From the NCBI GenBank assembly GCA_937876205.1, contig CALEII010000033.1, positions 83,650 to 147,649 of the forward strand: a stretch of 64,000 nt of DNA, written 5' to 3'. Made by a program: the position numbers and the translations under genes. The notes below the pieces were generated by a model. It saw only the letters and a list, made by a program, of their open reading frames with translations, was not told where the DNA came from and did no database searches. Of the stretch, positions 1-8,204 are shown in pieces (the first letter of the stretch is position 1; each line of letters starts with the position of its first letter). The DNA is from an uncultured Clostridia bacterium. GTDB lineage: Bacteria; Bacillota; Clostridia; Oscillospirales; Acutalibacteraceae.

Positions 1-175
1 CTGCGTTCAGCTTGCAGGCTATACAACACTTCATTTCAGCGGTACGGCTCCCGTTGTGGGCTACAGCTCACTTGTTGCAGACGGAATCGGCGGCGTTAAG
101 GTGCTTGAGGGCGCAAAAGAATATCTTATTACAAATGTTGATACCGATAATAATACAGTCGGTATTATTCTTTGA
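1..175 (+). CDS. Phage-type small structural protein (3' end only)
   Basis: The window opens inside a reading frame that runs from base 2 to a TGA at 173-175 and gives about 57 C-terminal residues. It is rich in Gly, Val and Thr and ends in a beta-rich segment (YLITNVDTDNNTVGIIL) of the kind seen in small head-decoration or head-fibre proteins. It stops 17 bases before the capsid gene, so it should be co-transcribed with it, and its position just upstream of a capsid gene fits a head decoration or scaffold role. The start lies outside the window. The family is not recognised with confidence; the phage assignment rests mainly on the neighbour. Confidence 0.55.
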   Translation, partial: CVQLAGYTTLHFSGTAPVVGYSSLVADGIGGVKVLEGAKEYLITNVDTDNNTVGIIL

Positions 176-192
176 CAGAAAGGATGATTAAA

Positions 193-1200
193 ATGGCAGA
201 TTTCAATAATATCAGACTCGAAAAAGGTATGTATACATCGGCAAAGGGCTTTGCAGGCTGTCTTGAGGAGCTTGACCCCTCTGAAAACTACAAGGGTACT
301 CCCCTTGAAAATCTTGATGCTTTTCAGCGTCAGCTCAAGAGATTTGACATCAGAGTAAGCGGCAAGGGCTCAGACACGGTTGATAAATTCTTTCAGACAA
401 CCGACTCTGCGGCACTTTTTCCCGAATATGTGTCAAGAGCAGTAAGACAGGGTATGGAGGATGCTGATGTGCTTTCAGGCATTATCGCCTCAAGAACCGC
501 AATCAACGGTCTTGATTACCGTTCAATCACATCTGTTCCCACAGAGGATGATAAGGAGCTCAAGACAGTTGCCGAAGGTGCGGTAATTCCTCAGACAACA
601 ATCAGAACTCAGGAAAATCTTGTTAATCTTCACAAGCGTGGCAGAATGCTTGTTTCTTCTTATGAGGCAGTCAGATTTCAGCGTCTTGACCTGTTTACGG
701 TGACACTGCGTCAGATAGGTCACTATATTGCGAGAAGTCAGCTTGCAGATGCAATTGATGTGCTTATCGGCGGTGACGGTAACAATAATCCTGCAGAGAT
801 TATCGGCACATCTGTTGCAGGCACACTCGATTATGCAGATATTATTTCATTCTGGAATAAATTCACACCCTATGAGCTTTCCTGTATGATTGCTTCACCC
901 GAAATGACACAGAAGCTTCTTTCAATGTCAGAATTCAGGGATGCTGCAGCAGGACTTAATTTCCACGCCACAGGCAAGATGATAACTCCTCTCGGTGCTG
1001 CTCTTCTCAGATCGTCTGCAGTGCCTTCAGATATGATAATCGGTCTTGACAAGAGCTGTGCTCTCGAAATGGTAGAGGCAGGCGGAATTGTCACTGAATA
1101 TGACAAGCTCATTGACAGACAGCTTGAGCGTGCCGCCGTCACCTGCACTGCAGGCTTTTTAAAGATATTCCCCGACGCATCAAAGGTTCTTTCTGTCTGA
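193..1200 (+). CDS. HK97-fold type phage major capsid protein
   Basis: 335 residues. The layout is that of a short HK97-type major capsid protein: a helical, charged N-terminal part (about 1-75), then a mixed alpha/beta body with an AEGAVIPQTTI-like segment (about 125-140, the usual AEG...P strand of HK97 capsids) and a C-terminal core ending FLKIFPDASKVLSV. The start is ATG 193, chosen because AAAGGA (179-184) sits eight bases upstream; an in-frame TTG at 172 has no ribosome site. The stop overlaps the next start by one base. No protease, portal or terminase is visible, so this may belong to a decayed prophage or a domesticated particle. Family call by fold-like pattern, not by alignment. 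Confidence 0.7.
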   Translation: MADFNNIRLEKGMYTSAKGFAGCLEELDPSENYKGTPLENLDAFQRQLKRFDIRVSGKGSDTVDKFFQTTDSAALFPEYVSRAVRQGMEDADVLSGIIASRTAINGLDYRSITSVPTEDDKELKTVAEGAVIPQTTIRTQENLVNLHKRGRMLVSSYEAVRFQRLDLFTVTLRQIGHYIARSQLADAIDVLIGGDGNNNPAEIIGTSVAGTLDYADIISFWNKFTPYELSCMIASPEMTQKLLSMSEFRDAAAGLNFHATGKMITPLGAALLRSSAVPSDMIIGLDKSCALEMVEAGGIVTEYDKLIDRQLERAAVTCTAGFLKIFPDASKVLSV

Positions 1201-1553
1201 TGCCTGATGTAATATCTGTTTTTGAAAAGGTAAAGCAGCTTTTTCCGACGGTTGACGATGCTGTGATGCCGTTCTGTGAGAGTGCTTCGGCAGTTATCGG
1301 TGCAAAGCTGAGAAGCGGTGCTGATGCTTCGGATATACTTCTTCTGACTGCGGCAGCCGCCGTTGCATATTGTGATTACATTGCGGCAAACAGCATAAGT
1401 GACAGTGATGTCAGTTACTTCAGAGCAGGTGATATCACTGTCAGAAAAGGCACTTCAGGTGTACTTGACTCTGCAATCAGCTTCAGAAATGCGGCACTTG
1501 CGAATGCGTCGGCACTGCTTGCTGACTCTGATTTTGATTTCAGGGTGGTGTGA
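1200..1553 (+). CDS. Small phage head-tail connector-like protein
   Basis: 117 residues, starting at ATG 1200, which overlaps the capsid stop (TGATG). The protein is Ala/Ser/Asp rich and mostly helical (SASAVIGAKLRSGADASD, then LLLTAAAAVAYCDYIAANS). It has no signal peptide and the hydrophobic part is too short to be a clear membrane segment. A small helical protein directly after the capsid is the usual place for a head-tail connector or adaptor, which is the basis of the call. The sequence itself is not recognised. Confidence 0.5.
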   Translation: MPDVISVFEKVKQLFPTVDDAVMPFCESASAVIGAKLRSGADASDILLLTAAAAVAYCDYIAANSISDSDVSYFRAGDITVRKGTSGVLDSAISFRNAALANASALLADSDFDFRVV

Positions 1554-1924
1554 CTGTGAATGTTGACACTCTTATAAAAAAATATGGCAGAGATGTTCAC
1601 ATTTTCTGCTCCGCAGGCAGACAGATACAGAGTACCAGATGTATTCTGACACCGCTGCGGTATAAAAACAAAATGTATCTTGAGGGAATACCCACTGATA
1701 TAGGCATTGACGATTCAGGCTATTATCTTCTTATTGCTCCGTCATCTGCTTTTGTTGAAAAGACAGGTGACAAAGGCTATCTTTGCGACAATGAGAAGAA
1801 GTATCATATTGACCGTTATGAAAAGGTCTTTTTCGGTGAAAATGTGCTGTATTTCTGGGCTGTTCTCAAGGAGATGAAAAAGGGTGATTACCCATTGTAC
1901 AATCATTTTACGCAAAGGAGATAA
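1550..1924 (+). CDS. Phage-module protein of unknown function (head completion position)
   Basis: 124 residues, from GTG 1550, overlapping the previous stop by four bases (GTGA); GTG 1556 is an alternative. The product is beta-rich with many aromatic residues and contains DVHIFCSAGRQIQSTRCILTP near its N-terminus, suggesting a small beta-barrel. Order and overlap with the capsid module suggest a head-closure or neck protein. No catalytic motif is visible and I do not recognise the family. Confidence 0.5.
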   Translation: MTVNVDTLIKKYGRDVHIFCSAGRQIQSTRCILTPLRYKNKMYLEGIPTDIGIDDSGYYLLIAPSSAFVEKTGDKGYLCDNEKKYHIDRYEKVFFGENVLYFWAVLKEMKKGDYPLYNHFTQRR

Positions 1925-1927
1925 AAG

Positions 1928-2383
1928 ATGTCATTGCTTTCAATTCTGCCCGATAAGCTGTGTGAATGGTATTCAGACCTGCCCACGTTTTCGGACTGCT
2001 CATTCTGTACGCAGTTTCCCGTAAACTCAAAGACAACACCTCTTGAGCAGCCCGTTGTTGTTTTCGGTGCAAAATCAATAAAGGTGCTTGATAACACCAC
2101 CGATGAAACAGGCACGATTATTACTGACAGCCGTATTGCAGAATCAAAGTTCACAATCGGTATTCATGTGCCCCGAGGTCTCGGCGGTACGGGATGCTAT
2201 AGCCTGTTTGATTCAATTGTGGAGCTTTTGCTGTTCAACTCTTCATTTTCGATAAGCGAAGTCACATCAGAAGAGATTGAATATATCAGAAATACGGATT
2301 CACTGTTTCTCAAATCGGTGTTCACGATAAGTGAAACACTTGAGCGTGATGAGTCAAGCACGGCTTCGTTTACAATAGAATAA
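1928..2383 (+). CDS. Phage-module protein of unknown function (tail terminator position)
   Basis: 151 residues, ATG 1928, preceded by AAAGGAG (1914-1920) and starting three bases after the previous stop. It has an alternating beta/alpha pattern with a mid-protein FTIGIHVPRGLGGTGCYSLFD and a C-terminal SFTIE. As the fourth gene of a head module it sits where tail-terminator or minor tail proteins are usually found, and size and secondary structure would allow that. It is the last phage-like gene before a strong terminator; no tail, lysis or integrase gene follows. Confidence 0.45.
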   Translation: MSLLSILPDKLCEWYSDLPTFSDCSFCTQFPVNSKTTPLEQPVVVFGAKSIKVLDNTTDETGTIITDSRIAESKFTIGIHVPRGLGGTGCYSLFDSIVELLLFNSSFSISEVTSEEIEYIRNTDSLFLKSVFTISETLERDESSTASFTIE

Positions 2384-2392
2384 GCATAAAAA

Positions 2393-2432
2393 GGAGCTTG
2401 TATGCGGACTGCATACAAGCTCCGGTTTTTTT
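2393..2432 (+). terminator. Intrinsic terminator closing the phage module
   Basis: Perfect 13-bp stem (2393-2405 with 2411-2423), five-base loop, then GG and seven T. The opposite strand gene ends at 2431, so the hairpin lies just past the stop codons of both convergent genes. Confidence 0.9.
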
Positions 2433-3945
2433 ATTTGTTGATGAATTCGTTTCTTGCGATTTCTTTAATCTCTTCTTCGGTTGCATTTTCAATAAGTGCA
2501 GCCTTTTTGCTTCGTCTCTCAAACAGTTCTTTATACATCTGTTCTCTGACTTTTCCTGAAAGAGGATAGAAAAGCTTGGGAACAATACCGAGACTGCCTG
2601 TAATGATTGGAACGCCTGTTCCGAGTGCAAATATCCACCATTTCGTTCTGTCTGACTGTGTGCCGACCTCTTTGCCCTGAATATAGCCGATTTTTTCCAT
2701 CATTATATTCTGAACAATGCTCATTACAGCCTGCTGGATTTTTGCAATTGTTGACATTGTAACACCTGTCATAGCTTCTGAACGGTAGCCGTTTTTCCAT
2801 TCACAGTAATCCATTGATTCATTGCTGATTTCTGCAGGTATGACTCGTCTGAGACCGTAAACGCACATTTCAAATATTTCTTCAAGACCCATCAGCGGAA
2901 GGATGACACCTTTTCTCATAAAGTTCTTGTTTATGGAGCCTATGCCGAAAACAGTGAGCCAGAGCATATCTGTCCAGGCGTCTTCAAATATCCACAGAGC
3001 TTTTGTTGAAAACTTTTTTCTGAGAGGCTCAACAAAGCTGTAGCTGATGAATTTGACGGGGAATGCGGGAATACCTACAATTGTTTTCCACGTGATTGAA
3101 CCGATAACGTCAACATAGAAGTTTGTACGGCTCTTACCGACTGAGAAGCCTGAAAGGAAGTTTGAAATCAGGCAGATAAGCATAGGCTTGTTGTTGATGA
3201 CTGATTTCAGTGACTGCTTGACTGTAGGCTTGCTGATTGTCTGTCTGACACGTTCCTTGCTGTGCATATAGTAATAGAGAACAAATGTTACGGAAAGAAC
3301 AGAGCAGCCGACACCGAATACAGCAAAAAGCTTAGGGAGCTCCACTTTTATTACTTTATTTATTACAAGGTCATAGAAAATGCCGAAAACCTGTTTGGGA
3401 ACATCTTCACAGATATGGCTGGCAAGGTTTGCAAGGGCTATTAGTCGCGATCGTTCTATAGGCTCCGGGGTTATGGTTGAAAGGAAACCTGTCTTTGCAA
3501 CAGCTGTGAAGGTGGTTGCTGTTTCGGTAATGAGCGACATTGCAAAGAAAAAGATAAATTTGGGAAGATAATTACCCGGGGTATTGGGGAAGATAAAAGG
3601 AATCAGCCAGTACCACATTCCGAGTATTGTAAGAGGTAATTCACCTAAAATTATGTAAGGCTTGAATTTACCCCATCTTGTTCGTGTTTTTTCTACTATG
3701 ACACCGATGAAGGTATCATTGATTGCATCCCATACAGTCGAAATCGATGACTGCAGGGCAAGAAGTCCGAAATCAATTTTGACAACGTCATAAATATAGC
3801 GTTCCTTGAAATCATCTATGTTCATAGATGCAGCAGCGTCATTGAGAACATAGGCAAGTGTTTCACGCTTTCCGACGAAACGTCTGTTTCTCAGGGCAAG
3901 GGAGGTGGATTCGCTTACCTGAGTTGCTTCTTCGGTTATTGCCAT
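2431..3945 (-). CDS. MFS/GPH-type sugar transporter
   Basis: 504 residues with about 12 predicted membrane segments. The cytoplasmic loop at about 73-98 (WDAINDTFIGVIVEKTRTRW followed by GKFKP) matches the signature of the glycoside-pentoside-hexuronide:cation symporter family (MFS_2), with the conserved Asp and the Arg pair before the WG.F.P motif. The usual length is 450-500. It probably imports a glycoside or sugar by cation symport; the substrate cannot be read from sequence. ATG 3943-3945 follows AGGCGGTG. It is divergent from a second MFS gene, with separate promoters in the shared intergenic region. Confidence 0.75.
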   Translation of the reverse strand: MAITEEATQVSESTSLALRNRRFVGKRETLAYVLNDAAASMNIDDFKERYIYDVVKIDFGLLALQSSISTVWDAINDTFIGVIVEKTRTRWGKFKPYIILGELPLTILGMWYWLIPFIFPNTPGNYLPKFIFFFAMSLITETATTFTAVAKTGFLSTITPEPIERSRLIALANLASHICEDVPKQVFGIFYDLVINKVIKVELPKLFAVFGVGCSVLSVTFVLYYYMHSKERVRQTISKPTVKQSLKSVINNKPMLICLISNFLSGFSVGKSRTNFYVDVIGSITWKTIVGIPAFPVKFISYSFVEPLRKKFSTKALWIFEDAWTDMLWLTVFGIGSINKNFMRKGVILPLMGLEEIFEMCVYGLRRVIPAEISNESMDYCEWKNGYRSEAMTGVTMSTIAKIQQAVMSIVQNIMMEKIGYIQGKEVGTQSDRTKWWIFALGTGVPIITGSLGIVPKLFYPLSGKVREQMYKELFERRSKKAALIENATEEEIKEIARNEFINK

Positions 3946-3977
3946 TTTTTCACCGCCTTTTTTCTTTATTGCATTTT

Positions 3978-4006
3978 ATTATAAAGCAAAATAAAATGGA
4001 TTTCAA
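3978..4006 (-). promoter_or_regulatory. Sigma-A promoter for the minus-strand MFS gene
   Basis: On the minus strand TTGAAA (4006-4001), 17-base spacer, TATAAT (3983-3978), about 32 bases upstream of the start codon. Confidence 0.8.
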
Positions 4007-4059
4007 GATATTTTAATAAATTATTCATTTTTTTATGTGAGAAAATATACAAAAATTGG

Positions 4060-4088
4060 TTGACTAATCCTTTTTGTATTGATATAAT
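4060..4088 (+). promoter_or_regulatory. Sigma-A promoter for the plus-strand MFS-hydrolase pair
   Basis: TTGACT (4060-4065), 17-base spacer, TATAAT (4083-4088), 48 bases upstream of ATG 4137. Confidence 0.85.
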
Positions 4089-4136
4089 TAACAAAGATGT
4101 GATATCTAATATAATTCAGAAAGGAACATAAGTCAG

Positions 4137-6026
4137 ATGTCAGATACTAAATCAAAAAGCCCTGAAATGAAGCTTGATTACAAGAAAACCATTCTCACAG
4201 GTTTCGGTTTTCTTGCAACTTCAATCGCCTGGGCAATTTATGACCCTTATATCACAAAAATTCTCAACAACCTTCTTTCTGCAAACCCCACGATTACTTC
4301 CTGGAGTAATTATCTTGTAGAGAAGCTTCCCATTCTTGCAAAGCTTGCTGAGGCTCAGGGTGAAGAGGTTGCTCTCGCAGGCGGCGGATTCACACTTGTT
4401 CCGCTGTTCATCGGTTTTATTATGACCTTTGATAACATCTTCGGTGTTATTTTTCAGCCCACATTCGGTAAGCTTTCAGACAGATGCCATTCAAAGCTCG
4501 GCAAGCGCCGTCCGTTTATCGTGACATGTGCTCCCATTTCGGCATTACTTTTCTTCCTTATTCCTATTATTGCAAACAGCACAGGCTCACTTCCTCTTAC
4601 AATGGTCTGCGTTATTCTGTTTGTTTTCAGTATGTCACTGTGGCGTGCTCCCGTTGTTGCGCTTATGCCTGACCTCACACCTCCCGCTCTGCGAAGCGAA
4701 GGTAACGCTGTTATCAACCTTATGGGCGGTCTCGGCGGTGCTATCGGTATGGTTGCAGGTACTCTTGCAATTGCTTTGTGTACACTCTTCACAGGTGCAA
4801 CAAGTGCTCAGATCAAGGCAAATGAAACAATGTCTTTCCCGTATGTTTTTGCTATCGGCTCAATAGTTATGATTGTCGGTATGCTGGTTCTTCTCTTCTT
4901 TGTCAAGGAGCAGGATACAAGCATCAAGCTCAAGGGTGAAGCAAACGCTTATGCAGACGCAGCCGCAAGAAAGAAGGCTGAAAAGGAAGCAAAGGCAGCA
5001 GAAAAAGCTGCAAGAAAGGCAATGAAGCTCACAACAGGCGAGAGAAAGAGTCTTGTGTTTATGCTCATCTGTCTGTTCTTCCTGTTCTGCGGTACAAACG
5101 CAATCACAACATTCTTCTCACTGTTTGCTCAGGAAATTCTTCATAAGATTACATCCGAAGCTACAATTCTTATGCTTATCTTTACTGCATTCTCAGCTCT
5201 TTCAGCTCTTCCCGCAGGTAAGATGGGTAAGAAATTCGGCAGAAAGAAGACTATCATTGCAGGTCTTTGCGTATTTCTTGCAGCATTTATGATTTTCTTC
5301 GGTATTTTCGTAGGTATGCTCGGTGCAAAGAGTCTTTCAATCAACGATTATGTAACTGTAAATAACGCATATATCGCAGTGAACGATCAGGTTAACGAAT
5401 ACAATGCCAAGCTTTCAGCAGAAGCTAAAGAAAAGGGCATTGATCTTACAGACGATGATGTGCTCACTGTTGACGGCTATATTTCATATTGTAATGCAGT
5501 TGAAAACGGAAGTGTTGCAGCTTCTGAGCTTGAAAAATATGCACAGCTCGATAAGTTTATTGAAGAAAACACAGGTGATGATGTAGCAGTTCTTCATCAG
5601 GGCGTTATGAATGTTGTAAAGGCTGTTCTCGGAGAAGAAAGTGGCTCATTCTCAGCTGCAATGCAGACAGTTTCTGATACAGTAAAGGATATCACAAAGA
5701 TTCTCAGCATTCTTATCTATCCTGTTCTTGTTCTCGGCGGTGCTGCTAATATGTTCATCACCGTTAACACACTTCCTCTTGTTCTTGATATCGGCGGTAT
5801 CGAAAAGGTCGGTACATTCACAGGCTATTATTACACAGCAACATTCTCAGCACAGATTGCATCTCCCATCGTTTACGGCTTTATCAGAATGTTTGCAGGC
5901 ACTTATATGTCGCTGTTCTATTACAGCCCCGTTGCCTTCCTTGTGGCACTCGTGATGATTCTCTTTGTCAAGCACGGTGAAGCAGTACCCGATGAAGTCG
6001 TCAAGGCTGCTGCACAGGATGACTGA
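4137..6026 (+). CDS. MFS transporter with large inserted domains (GPH/SLC45-like)
   Basis: 629 residues, much longer than a usual 450-500 residue MFS protein. Residues about 108-126 carry the family loop (QPTFGKLSDRCHSKLGKRRP), similar to GPH/SLC45-like sugar carriers. Two insertions explain the length: an Ala/Lys-rich charged segment at about 264-302 in the central cytoplasmic loop, and a polar segment of about 120 residues at about 396-518 between late membrane helices, expected outside the cell. Start ATG 4137 follows AAGGAAC. It is 24 bases upstream of an exported hydrolase, so transport may be linked to extracellular breakdown of a conjugate. Substrate unknown. Confidence 0.75.
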   Translation: MSDTKSKSPEMKLDYKKTILTGFGFLATSIAWAIYDPYITKILNNLLSANPTITSWSNYLVEKLPILAKLAEAQGEEVALAGGGFTLVPLFIGFIMTFDNIFGVIFQPTFGKLSDRCHSKLGKRRPFIVTCAPISALLFFLIPIIANSTGSLPLTMVCVILFVFSMSLWRAPVVALMPDLTPPALRSEGNAVINLMGGLGGAIGMVAGTLAIALCTLFTGATSAQIKANETMSFPYVFAIGSIVMIVGMLVLLFFVKEQDTSIKLKGEANAYADAAARKKAEKEAKAAEKAARKAMKLTTGERKSLVFMLICLFFLFCGTNAITTFFSLFAQEILHKITSEATILMLIFTAFSALSALPAGKMGKKFGRKKTIIAGLCVFLAAFMIFFGIFVGMLGAKSLSINDYVTVNNAYIAVNDQVNEYNAKLSAEAKEKGIDLTDDDVLTVDGYISYCNAVENGSVAASELEKYAQLDKFIEENTGDDVAVLHQGVMNVVKAVLGEESGSFSAAMQTVSDTVKDITKILSILIYPVLVLGGAANMFITVNTLPLVLDIGGIEKVGTFTGYYYTATFSAQIASPIVYGFIRMFAGTYMSLFYYSPVAFLVALVMILFVKHGEAVPDEVVKAAAQDD

Positions 6027-6050
6027 TAAACCTGTCGGAGGGATAACAAT

Positions 6051-7832
6051 ATGAAAACTGCTATAAAAAGAAGTATCAGCATTCTTCTTGTTTCAATACT
6101 TTGTATCTCTGTTTTTGCGATCAGCGGCTCTGCAAAGGAGCCGTGTGATTGCGGTAATACACCCACTGTCATTGTTCCCGGACTTATGCAGTCAAGTACT
6201 TATCTTTATAACGATGACGGTACAATAAATGAAGATTATGACGCCCCGTTCTTTATGGAGGACACAGACACTATCACCGATATGGCTGTAAAGAATCTTC
6301 TCGGTCCTCTTGTGTCAACACTTTTTACTCAGTCCGATAAAGACGGTAAATTTGCTCAGGCACTTGCAGACACCATCTGCAGCGTTATCGGTGAAAAAAT
6401 AAAATCTGACAGCAACGGCAACACTGTATATAATGTTGATGCTGTTCATTACAAGGGCAGCTATGCCGAATGTACTCCCTTCGAGAAGTATCACATTCTC
6501 AGCTGCGTGCCTATTCAGGATTATCTTGATATTGCAGGCGAAGATCATCTGTATTATTACTCATTCAACTCCTTCGGCAATCTTGATAAAATCACTGCAG
6601 GACTTTATGACCTTATTCAACAGGTAAAAGCAGAAACAGGTCATGATAAAATAAATCTTGTACCCATCAGCCAGGGCGGTGCGGTTGCAAACAATCTTCT
6701 TGAGTATTATCCCGATGTTATGGATTCTCTTGACAGACTTATTTATGTTGTTCCCTGTCTTGACGGTACATCAATTGTAAGTGATATATATGTTCACGGT
6801 GTTCTTGATGATCCCGAGGCAATTTACGGCTATATGATTCCCGAGCTTATGGGTGACGATATGACAAGCAAGCTCATAAGAATCGCACTTCGTCTTCTTC
6901 CCGAGGCAGTGCTTCAGGATGTGCTTGACAGAGCATTTGACACACTTATAAGCGACTATCTCAAAAACACCACAACAATGTGGGCGTTTATCAAGGCGGC
7001 TGATTATGAAAAGGCTGCCGAGAAATACCTTTCAGGTGCTGAAAATGCAGAAATCCGCCGTCAGGCAGATTCATATCAGCAGGCAAGACTCAATTCTGAT
7101 GCAAACATACTCAAAGCAATTGAAAAGGGCGTAGAGGTTTTCAATATCGTTGACTATAACGATGCGCTCTATCCGATTGTTGATTCCTGGAACAAAGTGA
7201 ATGCAGACGGCGTTATTGACCTTGATTCTACCTCAATGGGTGCATATGCCGCTCCTGTAGGTAAAACACTTCCCGAGGGATATTCTCAGCAGGGCAACAG
7301 CTTCGGCACTTGTTCAGACCCCTCACATAATCACATTGATTCTCACAATGTTGTTGATGCGTCAACAGGACTTCTGCCCGACCACACTTTCTATTATTAC
7401 AATGCTGACCACGAAGCAACAGGCAGCAATGATTCACTTATCAGCCTTATCGTAAATCTTCTTTACGATGATAATTTTACTGATGTCTACAGCTATCCCG
7501 AGATTTATCCCCAGTTTAATGAAGCAAGAGACGGAAGACATATGAAGAATCTTGTGAACTGGTCAAAGACACTTCTTGCCGGCAAGAGTGATGAGGAATA
7601 TCCCGAGCTGCGTGCAGCAGTTGCAAAGGCAGAAAAGCTTCTTGGTGAAACAGTTGTTGATTACAACGAAAGCCTTGAAGCAATGGAGAATCTTGAAGCT
7701 CTCTATAAAGCTGCAAACGGTGAAGCACCCGAAGAAAAGAGTCTGACAGATAAGCTTCTTGAAAAAATTGTTGACGGACTATTCAATTTTGTTGAAACAA
7801 GATATCCCAACAGAAGCTTTTCAGGCAAATAA
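6051..7832 (+). CDS. Exported alpha/beta hydrolase (lipase/acyltransferase-like)
   Basis: 593 residues. A signal peptide is clear (KRS, hydrophobic ILLVSILCISVFAI, then SGSAKE). The mature N-terminus has TVIVPGLMQSS (about 39-49), placed like the oxyanion loop of lipases, and the nucleophile elbow is VPISQGG with Ser207, in the G/P-x-S-x-G pattern. Later Asp and His residues (a DPSHNHID segment at about 422-429) could complete the triad. The C-terminal third is helical and charged. Probably a secreted or surface esterase or lipase; LCAT-like by motif spacing. It lies 24 bases after the MFS gene and has GGAGGG before ATG 6051. Confidence 0.65.
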   Translation: MKTAIKRSISILLVSILCISVFAISGSAKEPCDCGNTPTVIVPGLMQSSTYLYNDDGTINEDYDAPFFMEDTDTITDMAVKNLLGPLVSTLFTQSDKDGKFAQALADTICSVIGEKIKSDSNGNTVYNVDAVHYKGSYAECTPFEKYHILSCVPIQDYLDIAGEDHLYYYSFNSFGNLDKITAGLYDLIQQVKAETGHDKINLVPISQGGAVANNLLEYYPDVMDSLDRLIYVVPCLDGTSIVSDIYVHGVLDDPEAIYGYMIPELMGDDMTSKLIRIALRLLPEAVLQDVLDRAFDTLISDYLKNTTTMWAFIKAADYEKAAEKYLSGAENAEIRRQADSYQQARLNSDANILKAIEKGVEVFNIVDYNDALYPIVDSWNKVNADGVIDLDSTSMGAYAAPVGKTLPEGYSQQGNSFGTCSDPSHNHIDSHNVVDASTGLLPDHTFYYYNADHEATGSNDSLISLIVNLLYDDNFTDVYSYPEIYPQFNEARDGRHMKNLVNWSKTLLAGKSDEEYPELRAAVAKAEKLLGETVVDYNESLEAMENLEALYKAANGEAPEEKSLTDKLLEKIVDGLFNFVETRYPNRSFSGK

Positions 7833-7843
7833 AAATAATATTT

Positions 7844-7872
7844 CAGGCAGGGGTGACCTTGCCTGATTTTTT
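7844..7872 (+). terminator. Intrinsic terminator after the hydrolase gene
   Basis: CAGGCAGG pairs with CCTTGCCTG (one bulged A), followed by ATTTTTTAT. It closes the MFS-hydrolase operon. Confidence 0.8.
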
Positions 7873-8075
7873 ATCAGAATTTGTAGAAGTCTTCATCGTA
7901 GGAGCTGCCATTGGCAGTCCGGCACGATAGTGAAAATGCCGTAACGGACGCCCAATGGGCGCCCCTACCGGATTGATTTCGCAATTATATAATTCAACAC
8001 CGTCAGGTGTTCCACAATTGCGAATTGCAAATTTAATATGTCGAGAGTACCTCGACATATTACTGTTTGTGCAAA
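7873..8075. repeat. Intergenic palindrome cluster (dispersed repeat-like)
   Basis: The 372-base gap before glgB holds no gene but several hairpins: two palindromes around CTGCCATTGGCAG and GGGCGCCC-like sequence (about 7902-7968), CGCAATT...AATTGCG enclosing AACACCGTCAGGTGTT (about 7979-8022), and a perfect 11-bp stem at 8035-8061. The style, including a CCGTCAGG hairpin core, resembles the array after the tRNA at 17751-17919. Probably a composite of non-coding palindromic repeats. Confidence 0.6.
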
Positions 8076-8135
8076 TATTACAAATTGAGTAAAAAAATAT
8101 TAGCAGGTTATCTTGCAATATGGTCAAAAAATCTC

Positions 8136-8164
8136 TTGAAATGTTTAAAATAAAGTGATAAAAT
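8136..8164 (+). promoter_or_regulatory. Sigma-A promoter of the glycogen operon
   Basis: TTGAAA (8136-8141), 17-base spacer, TAAAAT (8159-8164), 40 bases upstream of glgB. I see no riboswitch in the short leader. Confidence 0.75.
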
Positions 8165-8204
8165 AGTATCATATATAACTATAGGTGGCGAAAGGAGTGC
8201 TGAA

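Noticed and set aside
3859..3867. TGTTTCACG, half of the parS consensus, in the MFS coding region
   Set aside because: The right half of the 16-base palindrome is missing (CTTTCCG follows), so this is not a parS site.
4454..4866. Antisense and alternative-frame ORFs over the MFS gene
   Set aside because: They run across a well-supported gene, lack ribosome sites and show no protein family pattern.
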